Shown piece after piece: positions 15,967-23,455 of a DNA stretch of 62,259 nt; the stretch's first letter is position 1, and the number at the start of each line of letters is the position of its first letter. The position numbers and the translations under genes were made by a program. The stretch lies in the IMG/VR virus record IMGVR_UViG_3300037193_002008, positions 1 through 62,259 of that record. One strand, written 5' to 3'. The notes below the pieces were generated by a model. The model was given only the letters and a program-made list of their open reading frames with translations. It made no database searches and was not told where the DNA came from. Origin of the DNA: a virus.

Positions 15967-16280
15967 GTCGTCCGCTCCTTCTGTAGTTCGGCGAGTGCCG
16001 CGTTCGTGGTGTCGATGGCGGCCTGCCGGTCGGGTGTCGCGTCTTCGGGGTAGCAGTCGACGAACCAGGCCTCGCGAAGTTGGTCACCGACCCAGACGCG
16101 TTGGCGGCGGAACTTGCCACCGAAACCGAGCCCGCCTTGGAATCGCCATTCGGTCGGGGGCTGGTCGGAGGTTTGGTGGTGGACGAAGTTTTCCCTGTCG
16201 AACGGATCGGTCGAAGCGCCGGCGTGGCCGACCAGCACCGCCCAGATCGCAGAGGCTTCGGTTTTGGACAGCGGGGTCAT
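15963..16280 (-). CDS. Hypothetical protein
   Basis: 105 aa from the ATG at 16280 (overlapping the previous stop). An alpha/beta pattern ends in a charged helix (TTNAALAELQKER). No recognised family. Confidence 0.6.
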   Translation of the reverse strand: MTPLSKTEASAIWAVLVGHAGASTDPFDRENFVHHQTSDQPPTEWRFQGGLGFGGKFRRQRVWVGDQLREAWFVDCYPEDATPDRQAAIDTTNAALAELQKERTT

Positions 16281-16540
16281 CGGATGATCCTCGTGCTCGG
16301 TTCGACCAGTAGCCCAGCATTCGCCAACGCTTCGGCCGCTCTCTCCGCATCGGGCCACGACAGACGGCACTGCATGACGTTCGCCGCCACCTGGCGCGGG
16401 TCCGACACGGGCGTTTCGCCGTCGGCCAGTAGTCCGGACATGTGCAGATCTGCGGCGATCGCTGCACCGCGCGGACCTGATCGCAGGGGTGGGAGGATCT
16501 CGTCGAGGACGGCGGCGGCGCGGTCAACGGTGGTGGTCAC
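16277..16540 (-). CDS. Small hypothetical protein
   Basis: 87 aa, GTG start in a GTGA overlap; mostly helical with Ala-rich segments. Unrecognised. Confidence 0.6.
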   Translation of the reverse strand: MTTTVDRAAAVLDEILPPLRSGPRGAAIAADLHMSGLLADGETPVSDPRQVAANVMQCRLSWPDAERAAEALANAGLLVEPSTRIIR

Positions 16541-16779
16541 CAGGCTCTCCTTGGCGGGTTGGGGTCGTGGACGGGGCAGCCGTAGACGTAGCCGTCGGCG
16601 GACGGCATCGGGCCACACAGGCAGCCGTCGAACGGGTCAGGCCGGCGTATCCACGACAGGTTCTCCAACCGTGCGGTGGCGCCGGCGGGGACGACGGTGG
16701 CGAAGTCGGGGCAGTGGGCGCGGTGGGCGCCGCCGGTGTTGCGGAGGCAGCCACACGGCCACAGGTGGTCGGAGGCCAT
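16537..16779 (-). CDS. Small Cys/His protein
   Basis: 80 aa. CGC near residue 10, HRAHC near 20, CLC near 55 and CPVH near 70 suggest a zinc-stabilised fold. ATG at 16779 in a TGATG overlap with the previous gene; GTG at 16782 is an alternative. Confidence 0.6.
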   Translation of the reverse strand: MASDHLWPCGCLRNTGGAHRAHCPDFATVVPAGATARLENLSWIRRPDPFDGCLCGPMPSADGYVYGCPVHDPNPPRRAW

Positions 16780-16949
16780 CACGCACCGAGCCGTTCCGCG
16801 ATGGCCCGCAGGTCACCCCACGTCAGGCCAGTCCTGGCACCGCTGTGGCCGATACGGTCGGCGGCAACCAGGATGTCCGCGTCGTTGTCGACGTTCGGGA
16901 AAGTGTCGAGGGTGCGGCGCAGTTGGGCGATCAGGTGGTCGATGCTCAT
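16779..16949 (-). CDS. Small hypothetical protein
   Basis: 56 aa with GAGGAG ahead of its ATG. Two helices with a polar hinge (MSIDHLIAQLRRTLDTF, LTWGDLRAIAERLG). Overlaps the uncertain frame 17211-16813 in another frame, and is the more credible of the two there. Confidence 0.6.
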   Translation of the reverse strand: MSIDHLIAQLRRTLDTFPNVDNDADILVAADRIGHSGARTGLTWGDLRAIAERLGA

Positions 16950-17211
16950 CGGGTCTCCTCAGGTTGCGTTGTCGGCCGGCCGCGTCGCCCTGCACGGGCA
17001 CGTGACCGGATGGTTCAGGTGGGCGGTCATCACCGCACGTGGTTCGGCTGCCCGTCCGGGTGGGCGTACACCGGGCACCAGACGCGCATACGAGGCTTTC
17101 GCGTCGGACGGTGGCCTGACCTGTGGCCGGGTCGATGACCAGCTGCACGCGGTCACCGGCACGGATGTCCTCGGTGGCGACGGCGTCGAAGACGGTCCTG
17201 GGCTTGTCCAT
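16813..17211 (-). CDS. Uncertain frame with a credible N-terminal half
   Basis: The first 40 codons (VATEDIRAGDRVQLVIDPATG) look like a genuine beta-rich small protein, with a good start 14 bp downstream of the gene at 17226. After about residue 45 the frame turns into Arg/Pro-rich sequence typical of a shadow frame and runs into the next gene. A stop has probably been lost, or a frame is shifted: two other short frames begin at ATGs inside it, one around 17100 (MRVWCPVYAHPDGQ) and one around 17040 (MTAHLNHPVTCPC). Confidence 0.4.
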   Translation of the reverse strand: MDKPRTVFDAVATEDIRAGDRVQLVIDPATGQATVRRESLVCASGARCTPTRTGSRTTCGDDRPPEPSGHVPVQGDAAGRQRNLRRPDEHRPPDRPTAPHPRHFPERRQRRGHPGCRRPYRPQRCQDWPDVG

Positions 17212-17225
17212 CGAGGACTCCTGTT

Positions 17226-17498
17226 CTAGCGGATGAGGGCTTGGGTCGCCGCGAGCACGGCCGCGTCAACCGCCTGCCGGGGCAGCGACGCAACCTCGGC
17301 ATGCCTGTACACGTCTACGGACTCAGCGCGGCGGGTGGCGCCGGCGGACAGGATCCACGCCAGCGAGTCCGTCGACCATCCGGCGAGGGAGTCGACGACA
17401 CGGCTGGCGACGCGGGCTCGGGTGGTGGCATCGTCGACGTAGCGGTGCAGGGCGTTGACGGCTGCGGTGTGGGCTCGGGTGCGTTCGTCGGGGGTCAT
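17226..17498 (-). CDS. Small helical hypothetical protein
   Basis: 90 aa, Ala/Arg-rich helical sequence with GAGGAG before the ATG. No Cys or membrane segment. Unrecognised. Confidence 0.6.
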   Translation of the reverse strand: MTPDERTRAHTAAVNALHRYVDDATTRARVASRVVDSLAGWSTDSLAWILSAGATRRAESVDVYRHAEVASLPRQAVDAAVLAATQALIR

Positions 17499-17508
17499 CG
17501 GGTTCTCC

Positions 17509-17769
17509 TCAGGCGTTCTGGTGGGCGTCGAGGGCTGCGCGGCCCGCGTCGGTGAGCAGCCACGGGATGACGAAGCCGTCCAGTTCGCCGACCTTCAGCA
17601 GGGGCTCGGGGCGGTCGGTGAGCCGTTCCACGATCGCGGTGACGGTCTTGTGCCGGTCGGCGCGGTTGAACGACTGGTACAGGGTGTTGATCGAGTGGGA
17701 GCGGTACACGTCACCGTTCGCGGCGTCACGCAGGACCCGCAGGTGGGACGGTGGAAGCTTGGCGGACAT
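17509..17769 (-). CDS. Small winged-helix-like protein
   Basis: 86 aa. A pattern of helix-turn-helix then wing: LRVLRDAANGDVYRSHSINTLYQSFNRAD, VTAIVERLTD, then VIPWLLTDAGRAALDAH, typical of phage winged-helix proteins read as 'TDAGRxALD'. Could bind DNA. Confidence 0.6.
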   Translation of the reverse strand: MSAKLPPSHLRVLRDAANGDVYRSHSINTLYQSFNRADRHKTVTAIVERLTDRPEPLLKVGELDGFVIPWLLTDAGRAALDAHQNA

Positions 17770-17773
17770 CGGG

Positions 17774-17935
17774 TTAGTCCTCGTCGTCTCGTGCCGGTTC
17801 GAGCAGCACCACCGGCCCGAAGCTGATGTAGGCGTGGTCGGCGCTGGTCACAGGTCGGGGGATGCCGTGCTCGTCTTCGACGGCCAGTTCGGGGTCGGTG
17901 CCGTTGCAGGCGGCAACCAGGTCAGACAGGCGCAT
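17774..17935 (-). CDS. Tiny hypothetical protein
   Basis: 53 aa from the ATG at 17935, with AAGGAGAA upstream inside the end of the previous gene. Acidic, no motif. Confidence 0.55.
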   Translation of the reverse strand: MRLSDLVAACNGTDPELAVEDEHGIPRPVTSADHAYISFGPVVLLEPARDDED

Positions 17936-18101
17936 CGGGTTCTCCTTGATTCGCTTCTTCGGCGTCGTCTCCGTCGGCGCACTTCGAGCAGACGTGACCT
18001 TCCTTGAACGCGTAGACCCGACCGCCGCACCCGTAGTGCCACATCGAACCAGGGTCGGGGTCGGCGGCGGTCGGGCCGTAGTGCCAGTTGAGTTCGGTCA
18101 C
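17922..18101 (-). CDS. Small Cys-pair protein
   Basis: 59 aa, GTG start in a GTGA overlap. GCGG near residue 24 and CSKC near residue 38 suggest a zinc knuckle. Overlaps the next gene by 14 bp. Confidence 0.6.
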   Translation of the reverse strand: MTELNWHYGPTAADPDPGSMWHYGCGGRVYAFKEGHVCSKCADGDDAEEANQGEPDAPV

Positions 18102-18550
18102 GAGTCGAACCAGAAGACGATGCGTACGTCGCTGGGGTCGCCCAGATTGGCCAGCGCGTCCAGGTCGCGGCGGTACCAGTCGCCCAGGTATTCGCGCAGT
18201 GGCTCGTGGCCGCCGGCCCAGCCCATGACGGGCTGGTCGTAGTCGACGGACTGAACCTCCGCCAGCGTCAGCCACGAGTGGGTGTGCCAGCCCCAGTCGG
18301 CGGGGTGAGGTTCGGCCCCCGGCTGGTCGCGAACCTCGGCGGACACGTCCTCGGGCAGGCCGCGCGGCTCCGAGATCGGGTCGACCTCGCCGCTGCGGAC
18401 ACCGGCGAACAGGCCGAACATGGTGTAGTCGCGCTCCTTGAACGGCTGGTTGGTCCACCGGTCGCTGCCTGCGTAGAACAGGTCGTCGGTGACGAGGTGC
18501 CACTTTCCGTTGCGGCGAACTTCAACGTACGGGTGAATGTCGGTTCCCAT
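18098..18550 (-). CDS. Conserved phage protein with MGxDIHxYVE start
   Basis: 150 aa. The opening MGTDIHPYVEVRRNGKW matches a family of phage and bacterial hypotheticals I have seen beginning MGCDIHxxxE; the role is unknown. A second conserved-looking block is HTHSWLTLAEVQ. Mostly acidic and soluble. The ATG has a GGAGAAC site. Confidence 0.7.
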   Translation of the reverse strand: MGTDIHPYVEVRRNGKWHLVTDDLFYAGSDRWTNQPFKERDYTMFGLFAGVRSGEVDPISEPRGLPEDVSAEVRDQPGAEPHPADWGWHTHSWLTLAEVQSVDYDQPVMGWAGGHEPLREYLGDWYRRDLDALANLGDPSDVRIVFWFDS

Positions 18551-18562
18551 TTCGTTCTCCTG

Positions 18563-18622
18563 TCAGGCGGTTTCGGCGATGCGGCGGGCGTTGTCAAGGT
18601 CGGCGGCGTCAGCGACCTCGGA
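18563..18622 (-). pseudogene. Orphan C-terminal fragment
   Basis: An open stretch reading SEVADAADLDNARRIAETA ends in TGA but has no start codon; a stop lies just upstream in frame. It looks like the tail of a normal helical protein. The GIY-YIG gene ends 46 bp before this stop, overlapping the fragment, so an insertion of that gene may have removed the rest. Confidence 0.4.
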
Positions 18623-18983
18623 TCAGCAGCGGTCGGTAGTGCTTGGTGTGCGACTTGTTGTGACGGGGCTGCGCCTCTCGGATTGCCGCCACCTCAACGG
18701 CGTAGGCGGCCTTCTCGTTCTCGAACCACTCAATGCGCTCGGAATGGATCTCTGACCCCCACATCCCGTTCTTGCGATGCTGGGCGATCCGGAACTCGGG
18801 GTGGTGGCTCATACCGATGTATACGGCTTCACCGTCGACGTCGGTCAACCAGTAGACGGCGTGAGGTGCGGTCGGGTCGTAGTGGTACTTGCGGTACTGG
18901 GACCAGTCGACTGGCGCCTCGGTGTTGCCGCTAGTGTCGATCACGGATCGAGGGTTCCTCTCGGTTCTGGCCTCGGCCGGCAT
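18609..18983 (-). CDS. GIY-YIG endonuclease-like protein
   Basis: About 124 aa. A GIY-YIG core is visible: AVYWLTD and EAVYIGMS stand for the GIY and YIG strands, followed by RIAQHRKNG (catalytic Arg) and a later AVEVAAIREAQPRHN segment carrying the metal-binding Glu. Such domains make single-strand or double-strand cuts and are typical of homing endonucleases. No added DNA-binding domain is present. Start options are ATG 18983 and GTG 18944; the domain is intact with either. One of three GIY-YIG proteins here. Confidence 0.75.
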   Translation of the reverse strand: MPAEARTERNPRSVIDTSGNTEAPVDWSQYRKYHYDPTAPHAVYWLTDVDGEAVYIGMSHHPEFRIAQHRKNGMWGSEIHSERIEWFENEKAAYAVEVAAIREAQPRHNKSHTKHYRPLLIRGR

Positions 18984-19023
18984 GCTGTCCAGGCTCTCCG
19001 GTCGGGGCCGCTTACGTTTGCTA

Positions 19024-19248
19024 CTACTCGGTCGGGGGCGGTGGGCGTTTCGGCGCCTTGGCACCCTTCTTGCGGATGTACCAGTCGATGAACTCCCGCA
19101 ACGCCGCACCTGGGCCGTTCGGCGTCAAGGCCACGAACGTCTGCCAGTCTTCGCGGGGATACCGGAAGGCTTGGCGCGGTTCGCCGTAGTTCTTGGTTGC
19201 CTTGGCTTTCGGCTCGCCTTCGACCACTCGATCACCTCCTCTCTTCAT
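19024..19248 (-). CDS. Small ribbon-helix-helix-like regulator
   Basis: 74 aa. The middle (EPRQAFRYPREDWQTFVAL, then GAALREFIDWYIRKKG) has the strand-helix-helix pattern of actinobacterial RHH-like proteins whose sequence typically ends in REFIxWYxR. It is the first gene of the leftward operon and faces an operator-rich gap, so it probably represses itself and the divergent operon. Confidence 0.6.
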   Translation of the reverse strand: MKRGGDRVVEGEPKAKATKNYGEPRQAFRYPREDWQTFVALTPNGPGAALREFIDWYIRKKGAKAPKRPPPPTE

Positions 19249-19267
19249 GCCCCAATCCTACCCGAAC

Positions 19268-19336
19268 TGTCTAGCCATATGTCTAGCCACATTCGAGTGA
19301 ATCGGCCTTGCACCTGTCTAGACAGACGGCTACCGT
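19268..19336. promoter_or_regulatory. TGTCTAG operators and a leaderless promoter
   Basis: TGTCTAG occurs at 19268-19274 and 19280-19286 (12 bp apart), and the palindrome TGTCTAGACA at 19315-19324. The rightward promoter has -35 TTGCAC at 19308-19313, a 17-bp spacer and -10 TACCGT at 19331-19336; the downstream ATG is at 19343, so its mRNA should be leaderless. The palindrome lies in the promoter spacer. Confidence 0.6.
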
Positions 19337-19342
19337 TTAGGC

Positions 19343-19909
19343 ATGACGACGAACGCCACCACCCAGCAGATCCGCCACCAGGCCGGCGCGTTCATCCTCA
19401 CCCTGAACCCGCAGCCCCACGGCTACAGCGTCCACGTCGAACACGCCTCCACCGGCACCCAGATCGACGCCCTCACCACCACCTGGCCCACCTTCGAACA
19501 GGCCATCGCCTGCATGCGCAACGCCTACCGCCACTTCGCTTCGGGCGGCACCATCGCCGACGGGGCCTGCGGCGGAGTCGTCCTCGTCCGGCCCCGCACC
19601 GAAACCCCCGCCGACACGGTGATCCTCACCCCGCCCGCGAAAGGCACCGCCACGAAGATCACGGACCCGGGCCTGAAGGCGGTCGACACCGCCCTCTACA
19701 ACGGCGGGTGGATCGGACGCGGCGACCACGAAGGACAAGCCCCCGAACCCGTCCTCAAGGCGTTGGCGAAGCGGAACCACCTGACGCTCACCTACGCCAC
19801 CCACGGACGCCGCAAGGTCACCACCGGAGGTTCGGTCACCCGCGCTGGGCTCATCGCCTGGGTACGCGCCACCTTCCCCGCCCGCACCGCCTACATGCTC
19901 GCAGCGTGA
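19343..19909 (+). CDS. Hypothetical protein, first of rightward operon
   Basis: 188 aa. The N-terminal half is beta-rich (GAFILTLNPQPHGYSVHVEH), the C-terminal half basic and helical with a possible HTH (GSVTRAGLIAWVRATF). No family recognised. Translation probably starts at the first nucleotide of the mRNA, from the TACCGT promoter. Confidence 0.7.
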   Translation: MTTNATTQQIRHQAGAFILTLNPQPHGYSVHVEHASTGTQIDALTTTWPTFEQAIACMRNAYRHFASGGTIADGACGGVVLVRPRTETPADTVILTPPAKGTATKITDPGLKAVDTALYNGGWIGRGDHEGQAPEPVLKALAKRNHLTLTYATHGRRKVTTGGSVTRAGLIAWVRATFPARTAYMLAA

Positions 19910-19920
19910 GGAGTTAGACC

Positions 19921-20115
19921 ATGAACCCGATCCGCTGGTACGTCGTGATGCTCCCCGGCGAATACGCCGACACCTCCGAGTTGTACGGGCCGTTCCGCAG
20001 CGAGGAACAGGCCGACGAGGCGTGCGCCAGGTGGAACCGCGACAACGCCACCAACGGCGACGAGGCAACCGTCATGCCGATCTTCCCCGCCACCAACCTG
20101 CGCTTTGCGAACTAG
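19921..20115 (+). CDS. Small hypothetical protein
   Basis: 64 aa, soluble, with a ferredoxin-like beta-alpha-beta look (WYVVMLPGE, FRSEEQADEACARWNRD, EATVMPIF). GAGGAG precedes the ATG. Unrecognised. Confidence 0.6.
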   Translation: MNPIRWYVVMLPGEYADTSELYGPFRSEEQADEACARWNRDNATNGDEATVMPIFPATNLRFAN

Positions 20116-20125
20116 GGAGCCATTG

Positions 20126-20470
20126 ATGAACGCCAAAGACCTCGCTGCCACCCTTCGATTCGGCGACCACGTCCAGGGCATCACCGCTGACGCCCACCCG
20201 TTCGCTGGCTACCTGTGCGCCGATCCGGAACCAGGCCGGACCGCGGGCGGCTACGACGCCACCATCCTGCGGCTCGCCTCCCACCCAGTCCCCGGCAAGG
20301 GCGGGGTGTGGGCAGTCAGCGCCCAGGCCACACTCACCGTTCTGCCCATCGACCCGTACGTGGCAGCCACGATCGCCCGGAACCTCGATGCACTCCGGCT
20401 CACGACAGATCAGTACCGACAGGTCGCGAACTGGTGCACCGAAAACGGCTGCCCACCCAAGGAGGACTGA
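20126..20470 (+). CDS. Hypothetical protein
   Basis: 114 aa from the ATG at 20126 after a gggagc site. Beta-rich start with small barrel character (FGDHVQGITADAHPFAGYLC), helical end. Unrecognised. Confidence 0.6.
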   Translation: MNAKDLAATLRFGDHVQGITADAHPFAGYLCADPEPGRTAGGYDATILRLASHPVPGKGGVWAVSAQATLTVLPIDPYVAATIARNLDALRLTTDQYRQVANWCTENGCPPKED

Positions 20471-20473
20471 CCG

Positions 20474-20764
20474 ATGACCACCATCACCCCAGCCACCGAC
20501 CTCGCCCAGTTCGTCGGCGTCACCACCCGCGTCACCCACCGAGTCGACGGCAACCCCGCCAACGTCGACGGCATCGCCCACGTCACCGTCGTCATCCGCG
20601 AGGCACGCCATGGCGCCACCACCTCGGGGCGGTACGGCCTCGACGACGGGGTGAGCGGCTGCGCCGACTACTACGACGCCCGCGGCGGGCGGACCGGATC
20701 GTCGTACTTCTACTGGCCGTACGACGGCCTCACCATCGCCATCGTCAACTCGAACACCGCCTGA
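20474..20764 (+). CDS. Small hypothetical protein
   Basis: 96 aa, mostly beta (VTTRVTHRVDG, AHVTVVIREARHG), Tyr/Gly-rich end. AAGGAG is 11 bp upstream. Unrecognised. Confidence 0.6.
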   Translation: MTTITPATDLAQFVGVTTRVTHRVDGNPANVDGIAHVTVVIREARHGATTSGRYGLDDGVSGCADYYDARGGRTGSSYFYWPYDGLTIAIVNSNTA

Positions 20765-20775
20765 GGAGCCACCAA

Positions 20776-21042
20776 ATGATCGAGATTCCCAGCCAGGACG
20801 ACCTCGACGACAACGAGGTCGCAATCCGCATCACCGACGACCGGGTCGACGACCTGGGCCGCGCCCAATTCACCGCGTTCTGGCGCGACCACCACATGAC
20901 CCCGGCTGGTGTTCGTGGACAGGTGTTCAACACCACCGTTGCCGATTGGGTGCAACGCGAAACCCAGTTCGGGTTCAAGGTGACGGCCCTGGACGAGCAC
21001 ACCCACCGGCTGCTCGACAGCCTCGGCCTCGACGGGAAGTGA
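20776..21042 (+). CDS. Small hypothetical protein
   Basis: 88 aa, acidic, with GAGGAG before the ATG. The segment WRDHHMTPAGVRGQVFNTTVADWV may be helical. Unrecognised. Confidence 0.6.
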   Translation: MIEIPSQDDLDDNEVAIRITDDRVDDLGRAQFTAFWRDHHMTPAGVRGQVFNTTVADWVQRETQFGFKVTALDEHTHRLLDSLGLDGK

Positions 21043-21052
21043 GGAGCCCCGA

Positions 21053-21298
21053 ATGTCCTTCCGCACCCGCGACTTCCGACGCCGCGCCACCCAGCTACGC
21101 AACCTCGCCGATGAGTACCGGCAGGCCGGCATGTCCACCGACGAAGCTGTCGCCTGGGCCAACCGCGGCTTCACCCCCACCGAAGCCCAACGGTGGCGCA
21201 GCGCCGGCTACGGACCCCGCCAGGCCGGATTCCACGCCGACGACTTCCGCTCCGTCGAAGAAGCCTTGACCGTTGACCCGCCGAAGGGTGCCCGATGA
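21053..21298 (+). CDS. Small helical hypothetical protein
   Basis: 81 aa, Arg/Ala-rich. The repeated pattern (MSTDEAVAWANRGFTPTEAQRWRSAGYGPRQA) hints at two or three short helical repeats, each ending in an aromatic/Gly turn. Coupled by ATGA to the next gene. Confidence 0.6.
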   Translation: MSFRTRDFRRRATQLRNLADEYRQAGMSTDEAVAWANRGFTPTEAQRWRSAGYGPRQAGFHADDFRSVEEALTVDPPKGAR

Positions 21299-21453
21299 GC
21301 AACCTCGACCCTGACATCGAAGCCCGCGTCCGTGAGCTCGAAGCCCAGGGCGTGCCCCGCGGAGATGCGATCGGCATCGCCGGCTGGGAACACGACCACC
21401 GAGACGTTCGGCCGCCGTGGCTGGCCGAGATCCTGAACGAGGAGGAGAAGTGA
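21295..21453 (+). CDS. Tiny hypothetical protein
   Basis: 52 aa, acidic helix-turn-helix-like hairpin (EARVRELEAQGVPRGDAIGIAG). ATGA overlap with the previous gene. Unrecognised. Confidence 0.55.
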   Translation: MSNLDPDIEARVRELEAQGVPRGDAIGIAGWEHDHRDVRPPWLAEILNEEEK

Positions 21454-21701
21454 AGTACGCCAGCATCACCACCGACACTGGTGGCCGCCTCACCGACGAC
21501 TCGACCCTGTGTGTCGACGGCCAGACCACACCGGTCCCGACCCGCGCAGAGGTCGGTGGCCGGTTCGCGCCCCGCCGGATCGTCGAAGCACTGGCCGAGC
21601 GGGGTTACCAGCCAGCCACCAACTACTACGCCGACCTGCAGCCGCACGACGCCGACGGCTACCTCAACATCGCGATCGTGCCGTTGGACGGTGCACCGTG
21701 A
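21450..21701 (+). CDS. Small hypothetical protein
   Basis: 83 aa, GTG start in a GTGA overlap after GAGGAGGAGAA. Beta-rich fold pattern. Unrecognised. Confidence 0.6.
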   Translation: MKYASITTDTGGRLTDDSTLCVDGQTTPVPTRAEVGGRFAPRRIVEALAERGYQPATNYYADLQPHDADGYLNIAIVPLDGAP

Positions 21702-21805
21702 CCCTGCCCGCGTGGGTTGCCGTGGCGGCCCTCGTTGTACTCGACGTCTGCGCCGCCTACATCGTGTGGACGGCGCCGGACACCGCCAACCCTGAGGAGA
21801 ACTGA
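21698..21805 (+). CDS. Tiny single-span membrane peptide
   Basis: 35 aa, GTG start. One hydrophobic segment (WVAVAALVVLDVCAAYIVW) with a short acidic tail. Coupled to the preceding gene. Confidence 0.55.
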   Translation: MTLPAWVAVAALVVLDVCAAYIVWTAPDTANPEEN

Positions 21806-21806
21806 C

Positions 21807-21941
21807 ATGAGTGTTGAGTGCGTGAAGTGGCTTGGCCGTTGTGACCGCTGCGGCGAGGCTGCGCCCGAGGAGCGGGACTCGTTTGAAGCCGCCCAGCAGG
21901 ACGCCGACGAATGCCCGTGCCTCGACGAGGAGAGCAAGTGA
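21807..21941 (+). CDS. Tiny zinc-ribbon-like protein
   Basis: 44 aa. CDRCGEA near residue 12 and CPC near residue 36 form a likely ribbon. GAGGAG precedes the ATG. Confidence 0.6.
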   Translation: MSVECVKWLGRCDRCGEAAPEERDSFEAAQQDADECPCLDEESK

Positions 21942-22207
21942 AGCCCGCCGACCTGCAACCCGGGCAGCGCATCCCCACGCCCGCCCTCGGCATCTTGACC
22001 GTCATCGAGAAGCCGTGGACAGAGATCGCCGACAACCCGGATGACAGTCGTATCGAGGTCGACGTAGACCTCGAATACACGACGCCGTTCGGCGACCCCG
22101 ACGTTCTCGCCGCCGAAGTGGGGGCGTGGGCGGCCCAGTTCCTGTCGCTGCGGCCTCTGCGGTACCGCCTGTTCTTCCTCCCCGACACGGACGTGGAGGT
22201 GGAGTGA
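21938..22207 (+). CDS. Small hypothetical protein
   Basis: 89 aa, GTG start in a GTGA overlap. The start KPADLQPGQRIPTPALGILTVIEKP resembles an SH3-like barrel, the later part is helical. Unrecognised. Confidence 0.6.
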   Translation: MKPADLQPGQRIPTPALGILTVIEKPWTEIADNPDDSRIEVDVDLEYTTPFGDPDVLAAEVGAWAAQFLSLRPLRYRLFFLPDTDVEVE

Positions 22208-22208
22208 C

Positions 22209-22418
22209 ATGCGGGTGAAGGGCCACGGGCTCCAGCGCGAAGGCCGCGCCCACGACGCCCTCGGCAACTACACCGGCCAGCAGGTCGGGCACGCCCTGTG
22301 CGCCTGCGGTGCCATCTCCGACGAGTACGACACCACTGCCGCACGGCAGGCGTGGCACGTCGGCCATAAACAGGAGATGGCACGGCTGCTTGGACCGAGC
22401 TCGTGGAGCATCCGGTGA
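22209..22418 (+). CDS. Small hypothetical protein
   Basis: 69 aa. A CACG element and His-rich helix (WHVGHKQEM) may bind metal. Coupled to the next gene by GTGA. Confidence 0.6.
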   Translation: MRVKGHGLQREGRAHDALGNYTGQQVGHALCACGAISDEYDTTAARQAWHVGHKQEMARLLGPSSWSIR

Positions 22419-22663
22419 CGGCCAATGTTCGCGCCGCCGACCTGCCGCACGGATCGGTTATCGAAGTGACGGCGCCAGTGGTCGCCGGCACCTACACCCG
22501 CGAATCATCCGTTGAGGAGATCCACGCAGGCCGCACCGATCTCGGCGCCCAGTACTGGGTGAGCGCAGGCCGCAACCGATATCTGCGCGGTCGTGACGTG
22601 GACGCCTACCTGGCGGACGGGCGGGCCAGGGTTGTCGCTATTGGAAGAGCGCGGCAGCCGTGA
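22415..22663 (+). CDS. Small hypothetical protein
   Basis: 82 aa, GTG start in a GTGA overlap. Opens with VRAADLPHGSVIEVTAP, similar in style to the SH3-like starts of neighbouring genes, suggesting related paralogues. Function unknown. Confidence 0.6.
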   Translation: MTANVRAADLPHGSVIEVTAPVVAGTYTRESSVEEIHAGRTDLGAQYWVSAGRNRYLRGRDVDAYLADGRARVVAIGRARQP

Positions 22664-22845
22664 ACGCGGTCGCGGTGGCGGTCGTCCTCGAAGCCGCCAA
22701 GAACAACTGCGACGTCGCCCATGCGGGGTTCAGGCTCGCCTGGGACCAGTTGCGAGGCGACCGGGCCGACGGGCTGCCGGCCTGCGTACAGCGGGCACGG
22801 TTCGACGAGATCTCCGCGGCGGTGCGGGAGCTCGAAGCGGAATGA
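22660..22845 (+). CDS. Small helical hypothetical protein
   Basis: 61 aa, GTG start in a GTGA overlap, two helices. Last gene of this rightward operon; a terminator hairpin follows. Confidence 0.55.
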   Translation: MNAVAVAVVLEAAKNNCDVAHAGFRLAWDQLRGDRADGLPACVQRARFDEISAAVRELEAE

Positions 22846-22846
22846 C

Positions 22847-22870
22847 GGGCCGTCCTCAGGGGTGGCCCTT
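22847..22870. terminator. Bidirectional terminator between convergent genes
   Basis: GGGCC at 22847-22851 pairs with GGCCC at 22864-22868, followed by TT on the + strand. It lies between convergent genes ending at 22845 and 22870. Confidence 0.45.
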
Positions 22871-23037
22871 TACCGTTCGGTCAGGTCTTCGGGCCGGCCG
22901 CCGAAGTCGAGCATCTTGTTGACCAACTGGTCCAGGGTGCCGCGGGTCAGGACGAGACCGCCGTGGTGGAACAGCCGCCACCCGTCGGGCCACAGTTCGG
23001 CCCGCCACACCCCGTCAGCGGTCAGAAGAACCTTCAC
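22870..23037 (-). CDS. Small hypothetical protein
   Basis: 55 aa from a GTG at 23037, beta-rich with WRAELWPDGWRLFHHGG. A TACCGT box sits 6 nt before the GTG, so this may be another leaderless message; an ATG at 23085 would add 16 residues instead. Unrecognised. Confidence 0.5.
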   Translation of the reverse strand: MKVLLTADGVWRAELWPDGWRLFHHGGLVLTRGTLDQLVNKMLDFGGRPEDLTER

Positions 23038-23455
23038 GTGGCGACGGTAGCCTGCGCGCCGACCCGTCGAGACATTTCGCCTCACGCACCCGCACCGTCA
23101 CCACCCGCCGCCACGTACCACGCGGCACACCGGACCGGTCGACATCCAGGGCGTACAACTCCTGCCACAGGTCACCTCCCGTCCAGCGGAACGCCGGGCC
23201 GGCACTCTTCACCAGCAGCCGCAACGTGTCATTGCCCGAACAGTGGGCGTGGTGGGGGACCTTGATGAGCTCGTCGGCTTCGATCGGCAGGACTAGTTCG
23301 GAGCGGGCAGGTGGGCTACTCGGGTCCAACGGGGCCTCCACGACACGGGTGGGGTGGGCCGGTGCGGGTGGAGCATGAGGTGGCGCAGGAAGCGTGGGGG
23401 TCGCCGAATACGCGCCTAACGTCGCGGCGACCCCCACTAATCCCGAGTCTGACAC
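23015..23455 (-). CDS. Hypothetical Pro/Ala-rich protein
   Basis: 146 aa from a GTG at 23455; the frame is open further to 23611, but that part runs through the operator region. The first 60 residues are Pro/Ala-rich, the rest basic (WRRVVTVRVREAK). No family recognised. It is divergent from the GntR-type gene. Confidence 0.5.
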   Translation of the reverse strand: MSDSGLVGVAATLGAYSATPTLPAPPHAPPAPAHPTRVVEAPLDPSSPPARSELVLPIEADELIKVPHHAHCSGNDTLRLLVKSAGPAFRWTGGDLWQELYALDVDRSGVPRGTWRRVVTVRVREAKCLDGSARRLPSPREGSSDR

